A DNA stretch of 64,000 nucleotides from Novosphingobium sp. G106 (GTDB lineage Bacteria; Pseudomonadota; Alphaproteobacteria; Sphingomonadales; Sphingomonadaceae): the NCBI RefSeq assembly GCF_019075875.1, contig NZ_JAHOOZ010000002.1, positions 318,551-382,550 of the forward strand, in the 5' to 3' direction. The notes beneath the pieces were generated by a model. That model worked only from the letters and a program-made list of their open reading frames with translations. It was not told the origin of the DNA and did not search any database. The position numbers and the translations under genes were made by a program. The stretch's first letter is position 1, and every line of letters begins with the position of its first letter. Shown here piece by piece: positions 46,688 to 56,544 of the stretch.

Positions 46688-47047
46688 ATGGACAAATCGG
46701 AGATCGCATTGCCCACCAGCAGGCAATTGAGCGCCGAGCATCTGATGGTCGACGGAGGATATGCGTCGGTCAGCACCCGTCGCGTGACGTCGCAGGCTTC
46801 GATCAAGCCGGCGTTGGTCCACTACTACTTCAAAACGACGGACAATCTGTTCCTGGGCGTATTCGATCGCGCTGCAATGAAGCGTCGGGTCCGGATCGGC
46901 AAGGAGCTCGCATCCGATGCGCCGCTCCACGCCCTCTGGAAGCTTGCGTCCGATTTGCGGCTTTCAGCGCTTATGGCCGAGTTCAATGCTGCGGCCAATC
47001 ACCGCAAAGTGAACCGCGCCGGGTTTGCCGGAGGCATTGGGTTGTGA
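46688..47047 (+). pseudogene. TetR-family regulator truncated by an IS3 remnant
   Basis: The N-terminal DNA-binding domain (SAEHLMVDGGYASVSTRRVT, IKPALVHYYFKTTDNLFLGV) and the beginning of the ligand domain (HALWKLASDLRLSALMAEFN, ANHRKV) are present. After NRA the frame enters the IS3 end at 47026. About 90 residues are missing, so it is probably inactive. Confidence 0.8.
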
Positions 47048-47130
47048 GGCACGCTGTCATATCGATGTTGTCCGCGGCAGCATAATATTGTTCTTCGGCC
47101 TCGGCAGGCGGGATGTTGCCGATGCGTTCG
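47026..47130 (-). mobile_element. IS3-family end fragment, same type as 6740-7992
   Basis: From TGCCGGAGGCAT onward, about 100 bp match the 6740-6845 end of the other element, including CGCGGCAGCATAATATTGTT. The transposase body is absent. It marks where an insertion cut the tetR gene. Similarity ends near 47130; the rest up to 47324 holds no gene. Confidence 0.8.
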
Positions 47131-47324
47131 GGAAGTGGCAAAGTGTAGGTGGCACTTAACGCTGACGCGGTACTTCGGGGCTATCCACTTGTGGGACTCA
47201 CACTTGTCTTCCCTCACACCCTCCGAGAGGTCTGGAGTCTGGAGGGCGCTCCCCTGCCCTCGTCAGTCGAGGAAGATGACCGTGAGTGCCTTCCTAGGGC
47301 AAGTCCCGGCCGGAATGGTGGCCG

Positions 47325-48608
47325 TCATCCCCTAACCTCGCGCAGCATCCGCGCGGTCGCATTGGAAGCCGGTGCAAGCTTTCGGCCGTATCGCAGTGCG
47401 GTGGACGTCGATGTCCACCGCAGTGCCTGGGCGATAGGGCCAGCATCCTCGCCGCTGGCGAAGAGATCTTGCGTGAGGCCGACCCTGAGCGAATGCGTAC
47501 TCAGCGCCTCAATCGCCGCGACGAGTTCCTTGCCGACGAGATTGACCAGATGCTCGTCGGCGGCGCGCATGGCGGTGCGCTTGATGATCAGTCGCACCGC
47601 CGCCGGCGTCAACGCTTCCTCGCCGATGATATAGGTTGTCGACGCCAGCACGGATTTCGCTTCAGCGCCCACTCGCGCGCCGACAGACAGCCGCCACTGA
47701 AAGCCTGGCGGCGCCGGTAACGACCGGGGTGGCTCGGCTTCGCGCGCTTTCGTCCGTACCACGCCGATGCGACGGAACAGCGGCCCTTCACGAATCGCGC
47801 TGGCATTGCACCATGCTGCAACGCGCCGCATCGTGTCGGGCGACAGCCAAGCGTAGGCCCCCTGCCCTTCCTGGTCGGTCTTTGAGCGCGGCACGGTGAG
47901 TACCGCGGAGCCATCGCTCTGGGTGGCGAGATGGTCGCACGTCACCCGCACCAGTTCCGAGACGCGCAGCCCGGTGTCGTAGGCAAGCGAGAGCAGCGCC
48001 GCATCGCGCAACCCGGGTAGCGTTCCCGGGCAGGCCTGCAGCAATGCGCTCAAGGTGAACCCCTTGGCGGGCTCGGCGCCGATACCCTCACCAAATCGCA
48101 ATGGCCCCGCCTGCCGCTGAGCCACCCCCACCCGGCGCCGAAACCCGCGCAGCGCATCGCGCACGATGCTCCCGCGCGTCGGGCTCGTCACGCCGAGCAG
48201 CCCGTGGATGACCGCCAAGCTGGCGAGCCTGCGGCCAACCGTCGCCGGCTTAAGCTTCCGGCTTTCGCAATCTTCGAGGTAAGCGACGATTCGCGCCTCG
48301 TTCGCGGGCAGGCCGATCCCCCGCGCGCGCGTACAAAACGCCGCATAGCAGGCAAGATCGTTGGCGAGCGCCTTGACGCTCGCCGGTGCGCGCGCCTCGA
48401 GGCTCTTGCGGAAGGCGAGGCGGTCGATTGCTCCGCCCTGGCCGATGAGGCCAACAAGCAGCGCGGTCAGTTGCGCGACGCGGTTCGCAGCCCGATCCCC
48501 ATGCCGGCGCGGCAGCGGCGCTTCAGCGGCGGTACGGACCATCACCAGCTCGCCAGCGATTCCCGGCATGGTGGTGACGGATCGAGAAGAGGGAGAATTC
48601 ACGGGCAT
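47325..48608 (-). CDS. tyrosine recombinase/integrase
   Basis: The protein of up to 427 residues has an N-terminal SAM-like core-binding part (LEARAPASVKALANDLACYA) and the catalytic domain with Arg in YDTGLRVSELVRVTCDHL, HxxR in STHSLRVGLTQDLFA and the nucleophilic Tyr in STALRYGRKLAPAS. It could resolve plasmid multimers or mediate integration. The start is uncertain: 48608, 48569 and 48541 are all in frame; GGCGAG precedes the last. It is divergent from the HTH protein at 48772. Confidence 0.88.
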   Translation of the reverse strand: MPVNSPSSRSVTTMPGIAGELVMVRTAAEAPLPRRHGDRAANRVAQLTALLVGLIGQGGAIDRLAFRKSLEARAPASVKALANDLACYAAFCTRARGIGLPANEARIVAYLEDCESRKLKPATVGRRLASLAVIHGLLGVTSPTRGSIVRDALRGFRRRVGVAQRQAGPLRFGEGIGAEPAKGFTLSALLQACPGTLPGLRDAALLSLAYDTGLRVSELVRVTCDHLATQSDGSAVLTVPRSKTDQEGQGAYAWLSPDTMRRVAAWCNASAIREGPLFRRIGVVRTKAREAEPPRSLPAPPGFQWRLSVGARVGAEAKSVLASTTYIIGEEALTPAAVRLIIKRTAMRAADEHLVNLVGKELVAAIEALSTHSLRVGLTQDLFASGEDAGPIAQALRWTSTSTALRYGRKLAPASNATARMLREVRG

Positions 48609-48640
48609 GGACGTCTGATACGCAATTGCTGTGGCGACGT

Positions 48641-48671
48641 CACTATCGATAATATCCCATTAGCGATAGTG
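48641..48671. promoter_or_regulatory. inverted repeat in the integrase/HTH divergent promoter
   Basis: CACTATCG (48641-48648) and CGATAGTG (48664-48671) are exact complements, and the pairing extends inward (ATAA against TTA) to about 12 bp. Position between two divergent starts suggests an operator for the HTH protein at 48772 or a recombinase-associated site. Confidence 0.55.
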
Positions 48672-48771
48672 CATGAATTCCGTAGTTCCTGTTGTTGTAT
48701 AGCTTTCTGATGTTCGCTATACATCCGTAGCGATGCATTGATTTTCCAGCGTTTTATCGGACAGGACAGCC

Positions 48772-49935
48772 ATGGCCTACCCCGGCGATGTTCCCACGCT
48801 CGAGACGGAGGCACTGCTCGCGCTCGGCCGCCTCGATGGCGCGCTCGGCGCGGCGCGGCCGCGGACGCTGCGCCTGCTCGCCGGCCAGCAGTTGCGGACC
48901 CTGCTCATCACCGCGCTGCGCCAGGAGGGGCATAGCTTCACCGATCAGCGCTTCCACGCCTGGTGCGCCGGCCTCGCGACGCTGTCCGATGCCCCGCCGC
49001 GCCACCTCCGCGCGCCCCGGGCGGTGTGCGAGGCGATCCTCACCGAGCTCGCGCACAGCAGCTGGGAGCCCCTCGCCGCGCTCGCCGCCAAGTTCTCCGC
49101 GGCGCTGCTGGCGCCCCAGGATCATGAGGACAGCGTGCCAGACGCAGAGACCGGGCACGCCGCCGCTCACAGCCTGGTCACCGGGGCACGCAACCTGATC
49201 GAAGCGCTTGAACCCTCGCCGCTACCACTGCCCGCGCTGGCGCAGCTTCACCGCGCGGTCGCTGCGCATATCCGCTTCGCGCCGCCCGAACGCGCCCTCG
49301 TGCCGATCAGCCTCGGCGCAATGCGGCTGACCGTCGAGCGCGCAGCGCTGCCCTCCCCGCGCTGGGCTCTCGAAATGCTCTGGGGCGAACACTGGCGCGC
49401 CGCTGGGCTCCTCGCCCACGCCCTCCCCTTCCCCGGCCTCATCCGCCTTGATGCTTCGCCAGATGCGGCCGGGCCGGGCGAAGCGCGCATCATCGTGGCG
49501 GGCGCACTGCGCGAGGTCGCGCAAAGCCTGGGCGGTAGCCTGGTCAAAGCGGGCCAGCTTAGTCGGCGCATCGATGACCTCCAACCTGGTCGCCGGCGCA
49601 CCTCGCGCGCACCGGCGCTGCTTGAACTGCTGGCAGGCTTTGGGCCGCTGCGCTCGGCGCAGATCGAAACGTTGCTGGGCGCCACCCGACTTGGCGTCCG
49701 CACGATGCTCGCCGCGCTGGGTGACATCGGTGTACTCGAGCGCACCACCCTCGCGGGCGTGTGCCTCTATTCAGTCAACCTCAGTGCTCACCCGGCACCC
49801 GATGTCAGCGAGCCAGCAGCTGGCTTTGCTTTCTCGTCCGCGGCATTGGGTGAGTACGATGCCGCGATGGCGGGCATCGAGGCGCTGCTGAATCGCAGCG
49901 GCGTGCCCCTGGCTGATGCCGAGGAAGACGACTAA
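48772..49935 (+). CDS. HTH protein related to the DUF1612/RHE_PE00001 plasmid family
   Basis: The 387-residue protein starts MAYPGDVPTLETEALLALGR, has a long helical centre, and a C-terminal winged-helix-like part (LELLAGFGPLRSAQIETLLG, RTMLAALGDIGVLERTTLAG). This layout recalls the DUF1612 HTH proteins of rhizobial and sphingomonad plasmids, whose role is unsettled. It is divergent from the integrase with a palindrome between. An ATG with GGACAGGACAG upstream supports the start. Confidence 0.6.
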   Translation: MAYPGDVPTLETEALLALGRLDGALGAARPRTLRLLAGQQLRTLLITALRQEGHSFTDQRFHAWCAGLATLSDAPPRHLRAPRAVCEAILTELAHSSWEPLAALAAKFSAALLAPQDHEDSVPDAETGHAAAHSLVTGARNLIEALEPSPLPLPALAQLHRAVAAHIRFAPPERALVPISLGAMRLTVERAALPSPRWALEMLWGEHWRAAGLLAHALPFPGLIRLDASPDAAGPGEARIIVAGALREVAQSLGGSLVKAGQLSRRIDDLQPGRRRTSRAPALLELLAGFGPLRSAQIETLLGATRLGVRTMLAALGDIGVLERTTLAGVCLYSVNLSAHPAPDVSEPAAGFAFSSAALGEYDAAMAGIEALLNRSGVPLADAEEDD

Positions 49936-50938
49936 CCTTGCGGCCTGCCGACGCCGCTAGGAGCAGCAATTCGCGTCCAAACAGCGGAACAGCCCGAAAA
50001 TCACCCTAACAATTTGATTTATAAATCTATTTTAGACGTTCCCGGAAAGGCCCCTTACAGCGCGAAAACGCAGCCTCAGATGGGCAAGGGTGCGGCGACC
50101 TCGCCAACGCGCTCTACGGGATTCTGAGGGCAAAATTCGGCAAAAACGTCCTTTTGTGGTTCCGAGCGCGGCCTCTCAACGAGCGACCCGTCGCATGACC
50201 AGGCCCACGGGTACAGACTATGGTACGGTTGCCTCGGGGCAACGAGCCTTCGCCTTCAGCACATTCGGGCTCGACCCGAGCAAAGCTAACGCCGGCAAGG
50301 CAACAAGACGCTCGAAGCGATCCGAGGTGCTCTGTCGCTCGCTGTGTGCCAACACCAGCAGCGCACGGTGCCAGACGGAACGGGTTGGCGACAAACCGGG
50401 CGCGGTAGGCCGTTTGGCTTCCCCGCAGACCTCTATTCTTCGCGCCCGTGAGCTGGCCCAGAAAGTAGTGATCGAATGCGTCCGTCGCCGCGGTCGGTGG
50501 CAAGCGGCGATGCTGGGCTTGAGCGCGATGACCCGATCTTTGGGCGATGTGGTTTGCGTTCGATCAACCGCTCTGTGCTGACAGAGTCTTTTCATGACTT
50601 CGGGATTGGCGGCACTCCGGAAGGTGCTACGTCGCTTCGCGACACTTAGGGCAGGCGTGGCGGTAGGGGCGTCCTCGATCGCCTGAGCAAGCCGTAGAGC
50701 CGTTTCTGTGGCATACATCAGCCCTCTGACCTTAGCTGTGGTTCACTGGCTTTGGGGAAGGATCGAAAGATGGGATCCAACTTCCCCGGTCAAGCGCCCT
50801 TCTCCCTATCCCAATATCTTCAATAGAGAGGATTCGCCGTAGGCGCCGTTAATTCCTTTAGAAGATAGGATACAAGGTTAAGCTGTGGACGCAGCTAGAG
50901 CGACTCACGGGATCATCGCGAGTCGAGGCAACATGGCT
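49936..50938. other. long non-coding or unassigned stretch before the origin region
   Basis: Frames up to 166 codons exist on both strands (for example 50218-50718 minus) without ribosome-binding sites or family patterns. It may include origin-associated DNA, since iterons begin directly after it. Confidence 0.35.
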
Positions 50939-51042
50939 GTTCCTGAAATACCGTCTTAGCGTTCCTGAAATACCCAATGTAGCGTTCCTGTTGGACCGTG
51001 ATTCGGTTCCTGAAGTACCGTGATCCGTTCCTGAAATACCGT
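50939..51042 (+). repeat. five phased iterons, replication origin candidate
   Basis: Five copies of GTTCCTGAAATACCGT begin at 50939, 50961, 50984, 51006 and 51027; the third is the most diverged (TTGG in the middle). The steps of 22, 23, 22 and 21 bp keep the copies on one face of the helix. Such direct repeats next to an RPA-type repA are the expected RepA binding array of a theta-replicating plasmid. Confidence 0.85.
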
Positions 51043-51078
51043 GCCGCTTTGCGCTCATCAGACGGGGTACGAGCCGCG

Positions 51079-51094
51079 GTAAAACGCGTTTTAC
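51079..51094. promoter_or_regulatory. 16-bp palindrome, copy 1 (parS or Rep/Par site candidate)
   Basis: GTAAAACGCGTTTTAC is a perfect 16-bp palindrome 37 bp after the last iteron. The identical sequence occurs at 53095-53110, just upstream of repA. ParB centromere sites of many plasmids are 16-bp palindromes, so both could be parS; autoregulatory operators are the alternative. Confidence 0.55.
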
Positions 51095-51237
51095 TCTGCT
51101 AGAAGTCGCGGAATTGCGGGGGTTTTGGGTATTTTCAGCGCTCCATCTCATCCGGGCAGCAGGCGTCCTGTCAGGCCGCGGATATGGCGGCATTGATAGT
51201 CGTAAATGGGCAATTAGGGCATTACGACGATTCCCTC

Positions 51238-51948
51238 ACGGTACTTTGGGAACGGGTCGTCTGTATGGATAGGAGGTATCCATAACATCGGTACCGCCGG
51301 CACGGCCTTCCGGCCGGTCTGACATAGTCCGAGCTCGCAATTTCTATGGCTATTACGCCGTTTCGCTGCCCAACGATGGAGGGTCGGGCGACATGCTGCT
51401 TTCGATCGAGTGGGGAGATCTTGCGGCATCGAGCCGCGACCCAGCTTTGTTGATCGGGTGAGGTCTGGCTTTGTCTCGGTACTTCAGGAACGCCGCTGCT
51501 TGGATGAGGCGATTCGGATGGGCCTGGCAATAGCGCAACCGCCCTCCCCTGCCCGACCAGCGGCGATGCCGACATCGGTGGTCCATTTGGGACGCTTCAA
51601 TTCATGTCTGGAATTGTCGGCGCGCGCTCTGCTCGGATGCCCGTTCCTAATGTACCCGGTTATTGACATGTGGCCGATTTGGAAGCTTTTTCGATGATAC
51701 CGCATCCTGCGCGTCGGCCGCGTGCTTACGGCGGCGATCAAGACCAACATGACTATGTGAGAATCCCCGGCGGAGGCATCTCCAGGATAAGTGCGGCGCT
51801 GACTAGCTGGATTTGAGAGTGCCGAGCCTCGGCCACTGTGGCATTCGTAGGTTCGGCGCGTACAACGTCGGACTCATCGAAAGACGGTACTTCAGGAACG
51901 TGATCCTGAACCTGGTTTGGACGCGGTTCGTACGTTCCCGAAGTACTG
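51238..51948. repeat. scattered, mostly inverted iteron copies
   Basis: Copies of the iteron in inverse orientation lie at 51238-51254, 51476-51492 and 51884-51900 (CGGTACTTCAGGAACG type) and a degenerate direct copy at 51933-51948. Inverted copies away from the main array often serve RepA dimers in autoregulation or handcuffing. No gene is supported between 51043 and 51956. Confidence 0.7.
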
Positions 51949-51956
51949 AGCCTCTG

Positions 51957-53075
51957 TCAGGTCGCGGCGCGTTGTTTTGAGCAGAACGTCGCGAAGATTT
52001 GGGTGATGTTCTTCGTGTCGTATGCAATCCCGCGTTGCCTCAGGAACGAACGAAAGTCGTCGGCTACGAGCCCGTGATCACGCTGTGGCTCGGGTAGGTT
52101 TGCCCGCGCGATCGCGCTAAAGGCGCTGTGCGCTATATGACCATATTCCGGAAACCCAACCACGGGCGAGGCGTCCATCTTGCTCTGCGCGGAGGCGATG
52201 GGCTTTTCGCGTAAAGCGGAGGGCGGGGCAGGGGAGGGGGCTCCTGCCGGGATGTCGCGCCTGATCATGCGCAACAAGGGCTCGGCCTCGCCGCGCAGTT
52301 CAATCTCCAAGGCGTAGCCAGGGAGCGCATTCTCCTTTGCGATCTTCGTCATCTCGAACTTGAAGCGGCGGTAATCGCCCTCCGCGCCCGATTTCTCGAA
52401 TAGTGTGGGCATGGAGATCGCGAAACCATCCGTACCGGCACCGCCGGCGTGCTTGCGCGCGACGCGGTACAGCCAGCGCTCTCTTCCTCCTGTCAACGAG
52501 AAGTAGGCAGGGTCGATGGCAAGCACGCCGCCTTCCATGAGGACGCCGTCGTAAAACCATTTTGCGAGGGTGATGCGCATGCCGCGTACGTTGCCGGCGC
52601 GATCCTTGAGCTGGCTGTAGCTGTCAATCCAGGAGAACGTGGTCTCCACGGCGTCACCAGAACGAATATTGGTCTTCACTGTGGTCGACTGAAGCCGATC
52701 GAGGGCATTGCCCAGCAAGTCATAGGCTCTACCGCCAACCTCGCGCTTCAGTGTTTTGAGCATGTCGTAAGGTACGACGTTTAAGGTTTGCGGAATGTCG
52801 TTGGTACCACGACGTTTGTGCTCGATGAGGACCGACGCGCAGTAGATGAGGATGTCGAGGTCATAGATCGTTGCAAGGCCATATTCGGAGTTGGCCGAGA
52901 CGTGGACCGTAATCTTTCGATCGGGACTGATATAGTCGATCGGCTTCAGGCGCTTGCGTTTCGACAGAGAGAAGAATGGCCGCTCCATCGTCTCACGCTG
53001 GTCGCGAAGGGGCAGTGCCGTGAGCTGCGGCAGAAAGAGATCGACTTGACCATCTTCACGGAATTCCTGTGACAT
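51957..53075 (-). CDS. repA: plasmid replication initiator RepA (RPA family)
   Basis: The 372-residue protein has the RPA-type initiator core: PFFSLSKRKRLKPIDYIS, ATIYDLDILIYCASVLIEHK, GRAYDLLGNALDRLQSTTVK, SLTGGRERWLYRVARKHAGG and a C-terminal winged-helix region. It would bind the iterons at 50.9-51.9 kb and open the origin. AGGA precedes the start. The gene lies upstream of its iterons, with a 16-bp palindrome in its promoter region, consistent with control by a Rep or Par protein. Confidence 0.92.
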   Translation of the reverse strand: MSQEFREDGQVDLFLPQLTALPLRDQRETMERPFFSLSKRKRLKPIDYISPDRKITVHVSANSEYGLATIYDLDILIYCASVLIEHKRRGTNDIPQTLNVVPYDMLKTLKREVGGRAYDLLGNALDRLQSTTVKTNIRSGDAVETTFSWIDSYSQLKDRAGNVRGMRITLAKWFYDGVLMEGGVLAIDPAYFSLTGGRERWLYRVARKHAGGAGTDGFAISMPTLFEKSGAEGDYRRFKFEMTKIAKENALPGYALEIELRGEAEPLLRMIRRDIPAGAPSPAPPSALREKPIASAQSKMDASPVVGFPEYGHIAHSAFSAIARANLPEPQRDHGLVADDFRSFLRQRGIAYDTKNITQIFATFCSKQRAAT

Positions 53076-53094
53076 CTCACGTCCTGCAACGCGG

Positions 53095-53110
53095 GTAAAA
53101 CGCGTTTTAC
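53095..53110. promoter_or_regulatory. 16-bp palindrome, copy 2 (parS or repA operator candidate)
   Basis: Identical to the palindrome at 51079-51094 and located 20 bp before the repA start, between parB and repA. Position fits an operator; identity of two copies around the rep region also fits parS. Confidence 0.6.
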
Positions 53111-53149
53111 TACAAGATAAGTATTTGAAAATAAGACGTAAAAGTGGAT

Positions 53150-54229
53150 TTATCCCTTTTTCTGGGCAAACCGCGCACCTTCAATGGCGGGGCGCAGGGC
53201 GTCCAGAATCTCGTCGGCCGTCTCGCCGCATTTCGGGTTGATATTGATGGTAATGCCCTTCGCCTTGGTGTCGGCGAGAATTTGTCCGATTTCCTTGCCT
53301 GAAGATGCCCTCAGAGCAGGCTTTGCTTTTGGCGCCGGCGCGCTCCTTGCGCTTGTCACTGCGGTCGCCAGGCGCTCACAGACCCTGCTGCCTTCGATCT
53401 TGTCGGCTCCGGCAGCCCGTAGCTTCGCTTGCTCCTCCGTCAGGAGAGCTGCTTCGGCCAGGATGGCGTCGCGATAGCGTTCGTCCTTGAGGAGCGGCGA
53501 AAGGCGCATGCCGTGACGGACCTTGAGATCACCAGGTTCGGCAAAGGCGTTCACGACTCCGTCGGGAAGTTCCGCGAGTTGCAACAAATTGTGGAGATTC
53601 TGTTTCGGTATAGCGAGGCGGTCAGCCATCTGGGTCCTGACGCCGTTGTAATAGGCTCCGACGGCATGCAGATAATTTCGGGCCCGCTCGAGGTCGGTGA
53701 CGTCCTCGCGTTCCCGATTTTCCAGATCTGCGAGCCGGAAAGCGCCTTCGTCGTCGAGTGTTTCAATCCGGGCGACGAGCTCGATTTCGGTGTGGTTGTT
53801 GGCATGCAGCCAAGAAACCGAGAAATGCCGGCGTGTGCCGACGATCAACTCGTAAGGCTGCTCGGCGTTCGGAGTGCGCCGAACGACCACAGGCTCACGA
53901 TTGGTCCCTTCCTCTCTGATGGATTCGATAAGAGAGGCGCAGCGATCATAGCTGAGCGCGGCATGATCCCGCGCATTGCCGGGCCAAATTGAGCATTCCG
54001 ATGGTTTGAGACGGATGGTCAGCCGCTTCACTGTCCGTGCGATCTCGTCGAACGCAATCCCACGCCGTTCTAGAAACGATGAGGTAGCCGCTTCGTCTGC
54101 GGGCTTCTCTCGCACAACGAGTTCTGCCGCGACGGGCGCATCCGCCGGCGGTGTCGGGGCAGGTGTCGTGCCGATGCTTTCAATGGCGTTCGCCAAAAGA
54201 CTACGCCGTCTGCCCCCCGCGCTTGTCAT
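53150..54229 (-). CDS. parB: partition protein ParB
   Basis: The 359-residue protein has the ParB N-terminal nuclease-like domain (SIREEGTNREPVVVRRTPNA, ELIVGTRRHFSVSWLHANN with the GxRR CTP-binding motif, LADLENREREDVTDLERARN), a helix-turn-helix (YNGVRTQMADRLAIPKQNLH) and a C-terminal part. It loads on parS and works with ParA to segregate the plasmid. The start overlaps the parA stop (ATGA). Confidence 0.92.
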   Translation of the reverse strand: MTSAGGRRRSLLANAIESIGTTPAPTPPADAPVAAELVVREKPADEAATSSFLERRGIAFDEIARTVKRLTIRLKPSECSIWPGNARDHAALSYDRCASLIESIREEGTNREPVVVRRTPNAEQPYELIVGTRRHFSVSWLHANNHTEIELVARIETLDDEGAFRLADLENREREDVTDLERARNYLHAVGAYYNGVRTQMADRLAIPKQNLHNLLQLAELPDGVVNAFAEPGDLKVRHGMRLSPLLKDERYRDAILAEAALLTEEQAKLRAAGADKIEGSRVCERLATAVTSARSAPAPKAKPALRASSGKEIGQILADTKAKGITININPKCGETADEILDALRPAIEGARFAQKKG

Positions 54230-55422
54230 GCCGCCTCCGTCAACCTATCGGTGCCTAGCTGCGCCATCCGCGACGGCCACTGCTTGCAGATGTCTTTCTC
54301 GATCTCCCGAAAAACCATGTTGAGATTGTCTCGGCAACGGACATAGGTCTGGTGCGAGCCATATGGCTTGTTGATTTCGTAAACCGACGACATCGAAAGG
54401 CCGGCATTCTTGATCTCTTCGGAGAGTAGAATGGGCGTTGAGATCATTTGTCCGGCGTAAGTCTTCTCCATGACTTGGAGCATCTGCGCCTCGTTCGTGC
54501 GGCTCGGCTGAAACATCGTGCAGACGACCCGAATGAAGCCGTAATCGATCGACGTGTCGAACTTGGAGACGAGATCCATCGCCTCTCGGCAGGTTTGCAT
54601 GAAATGGATCGTGGAGAGATAGTCGAGCTGCCTGGCGGGGACGGGAATCAGCAAGCCATCGGCCGCTGTCAGAGTGTTGACGCCGAGGAACCCCATGGCA
54701 GGCGGTGGGTCGAGAATGACGACGTCGTAATCTTGGCGGATTTCTTCCAATCCGATCCGCAGCATGCGGAAGGCGCCGGCGATTGCCGTTGGTCCTTCTT
54801 CGATCGTCGCGGTCAGTTCCCACTCGGTGTCCTGAAGGCCCAGGTTCGCCGGACAGATGTCGATATTGGGCCAGGCAGTCCTCTGGATTGTTTTGCGGAG
54901 CGAATCCGCCTCATCAATGCGCGGCGACAGGAAGTTCGACAGCGTATGGGTTTCTTCGACCAACGCCTCGAGATTGACGTCGAACATAACGCTCATCGAG
55001 GCTTGGGGGTCGCAGTCCACGACGAGCACCCGGTAACCACGCAGGGCTAGATAATCGGCAAGGTGCTTGCCGGTGGTCGACTTGCTCACGCCGCCTTTAA
55101 AATTCTGTACTGCAACGACGACGGCTCGCTCGGACGGCAATTTGCCCATCTTGATGCCGAGCGCCTCGCGAATCGCGATCAAATCATCGACGGTGTAATA
55201 TCGGCGTCCATTGGCGGAGGTCTTAGGTGTTGGAAGGCGTCCACGAGCCTCTGCCTTGGAAAGGGCTTCGGGTGTTCGCCCCAGAAACTCGGCGGCGACC
55301 GATGCACCCATTGAAATATTGAGAGTTTTCCTGTCGGACGGGTCGATGGCAGCTTGCCGCAGGACAGTCTTCGCGTTTTCGCAGGAGGTGATCATCGCAT
55401 CGAGAATCTGACCCGACAGCAT
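54226..55422 (-). CDS. parA: partition ATPase ParA
   Basis: The 398-residue protein has an N-terminal winged-helix/MerR-like part (AAEFLGRTPEALSKAEARGR) used for autoregulation in type Ia ParA, the deviant Walker A VQNFKGGVSKSTTGKHLA, the switch region LVVDCDPQASM and DYDVVILDPPPAMGFLG. Start ATG 55422 follows AAAAGGGGG; the frame also opens at TTG 55443. It forms an operon with parB. Confidence 0.94.
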   Translation of the reverse strand: MLSGQILDAMITSCENAKTVLRQAAIDPSDRKTLNISMGASVAAEFLGRTPEALSKAEARGRLPTPKTSANGRRYYTVDDLIAIREALGIKMGKLPSERAVVVAVQNFKGGVSKSTTGKHLADYLALRGYRVLVVDCDPQASMSVMFDVNLEALVEETHTLSNFLSPRIDEADSLRKTIQRTAWPNIDICPANLGLQDTEWELTATIEEGPTAIAGAFRMLRIGLEEIRQDYDVVILDPPPAMGFLGVNTLTAADGLLIPVPARQLDYLSTIHFMQTCREAMDLVSKFDTSIDYGFIRVVCTMFQPSRTNEAQMLQVMEKTYAGQMISTPILLSEEIKNAGLSMSSVYEINKPYGSHQTYVRCRDNLNMVFREIEKDICKQWPSRMAQLGTDRLTEAA

Positions 55423-56544
55423 GGGAAATGTCCCCCTTTTCAACCCAAATTGGCCACGGTTCGTGAAAAAGGCCGAAAAACGCCCCCTAATCCTGGACAG
55501 CTATGCCAAAACACACGTGGTTAGTCAAATGAGCGGCTTCTTTCGCCATCAAGCAGGGACAGTGCTGCCCCTGAGCCGAGAGTCCCGGACCATCCCTGGG
55601 ATCGCGGACTGATCAAGGCGAATCAAGCAGCGCCGCAAAATCCGCACAAGTATAGATCGGTCTTGAGCCACATCGAGTAGGGGCCTCATATTCATCCCCA
55701 GTCGTATGCAAATTGGCGGGGGGCTACAAGCGGTCCGCTGGCTTAACCAGCGCCTCCAGATGCTCCTAAAGTGCAATTGAAGCGCAGGCGACAAGATCCA
55801 CAGCGACCAAAAGACCCGTGCGTGCTCGCGAGAAGTCGTTTCCGCATGCGGGCTTCGTCTGGTTTACCTACGCTCACGCCTGGAAGATTGCGGGTCATCG
55901 ATACGCGACCAGATGTCAGTCGGGCTGCAAGCAGGAAAAGGGTGATGGGTGAGATCTGGTAAGCAGGAGAGAGATCATTCCGCTTACAGCCAGACGACAA
56001 ACTCAGGTACTCATCGATCCCGTAGTTGCTCTGGGCGGGCCGTGGCACGGCCGGACAGCGAGGTGTTTGTGCCAAGCGCACGCTGATAGCACGCCAAGTC
56101 CATCGATACGCCAGGGCGATCGCGGCATTTTTGTTGCATGCATTGCCGGTTGCAACCGCAAAAAAATCCTGCGCGAGCTGTGTCGGATTCCAATCAGCAA
56201 CACTTCTCTTACCGTGACGCGGCCGTGCATGGAGCCGGTAACGTGGCGCGGCTATGGGAGGAGGGGATTTCCATCACAGGGACAATCGCCGAGCGCCGTC
56301 TGACATTGCGGCATCTCTAACCGGCCATCGATGACCTACGCTTCCATGCGCGTCGTCCCTACCGCCTTAAAACCCTGGAATACGTTTCATCCCGCGTTGC
56401 TCGTAGCGGTGCGCTAAGGGAACCGACTGACCGCGGTTCAGCGCATTTTTCTTAATCCAAAGACTGGCAATTACAGCATGAAACTCATGCCGGGCCGGCC
56501 GGGGAAGGGGGCATGGCAAGTGGGAGGGAGGAGAGTCTCCCTGC
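55423..56544. other. long stretch without a supported gene
   Basis: Frames below 115 codons occur on both strands without recognisable content. The segment just before parA should carry its promoter. I could not identify a parS cluster here. Confidence 0.35.

Noticed and set aside
50218-50718. 166-codon minus-strand frame before the iterons
   Set aside because: No ribosome-binding site, no family pattern, and an overlapping plus-strand frame of similar length.
50939-51042. Array of short repeats considered as CRISPR
   Set aside because: Repeats are 16 bp with 5-7 bp spacing, too short for CRISPR, no cas genes; they fit plasmid iterons.
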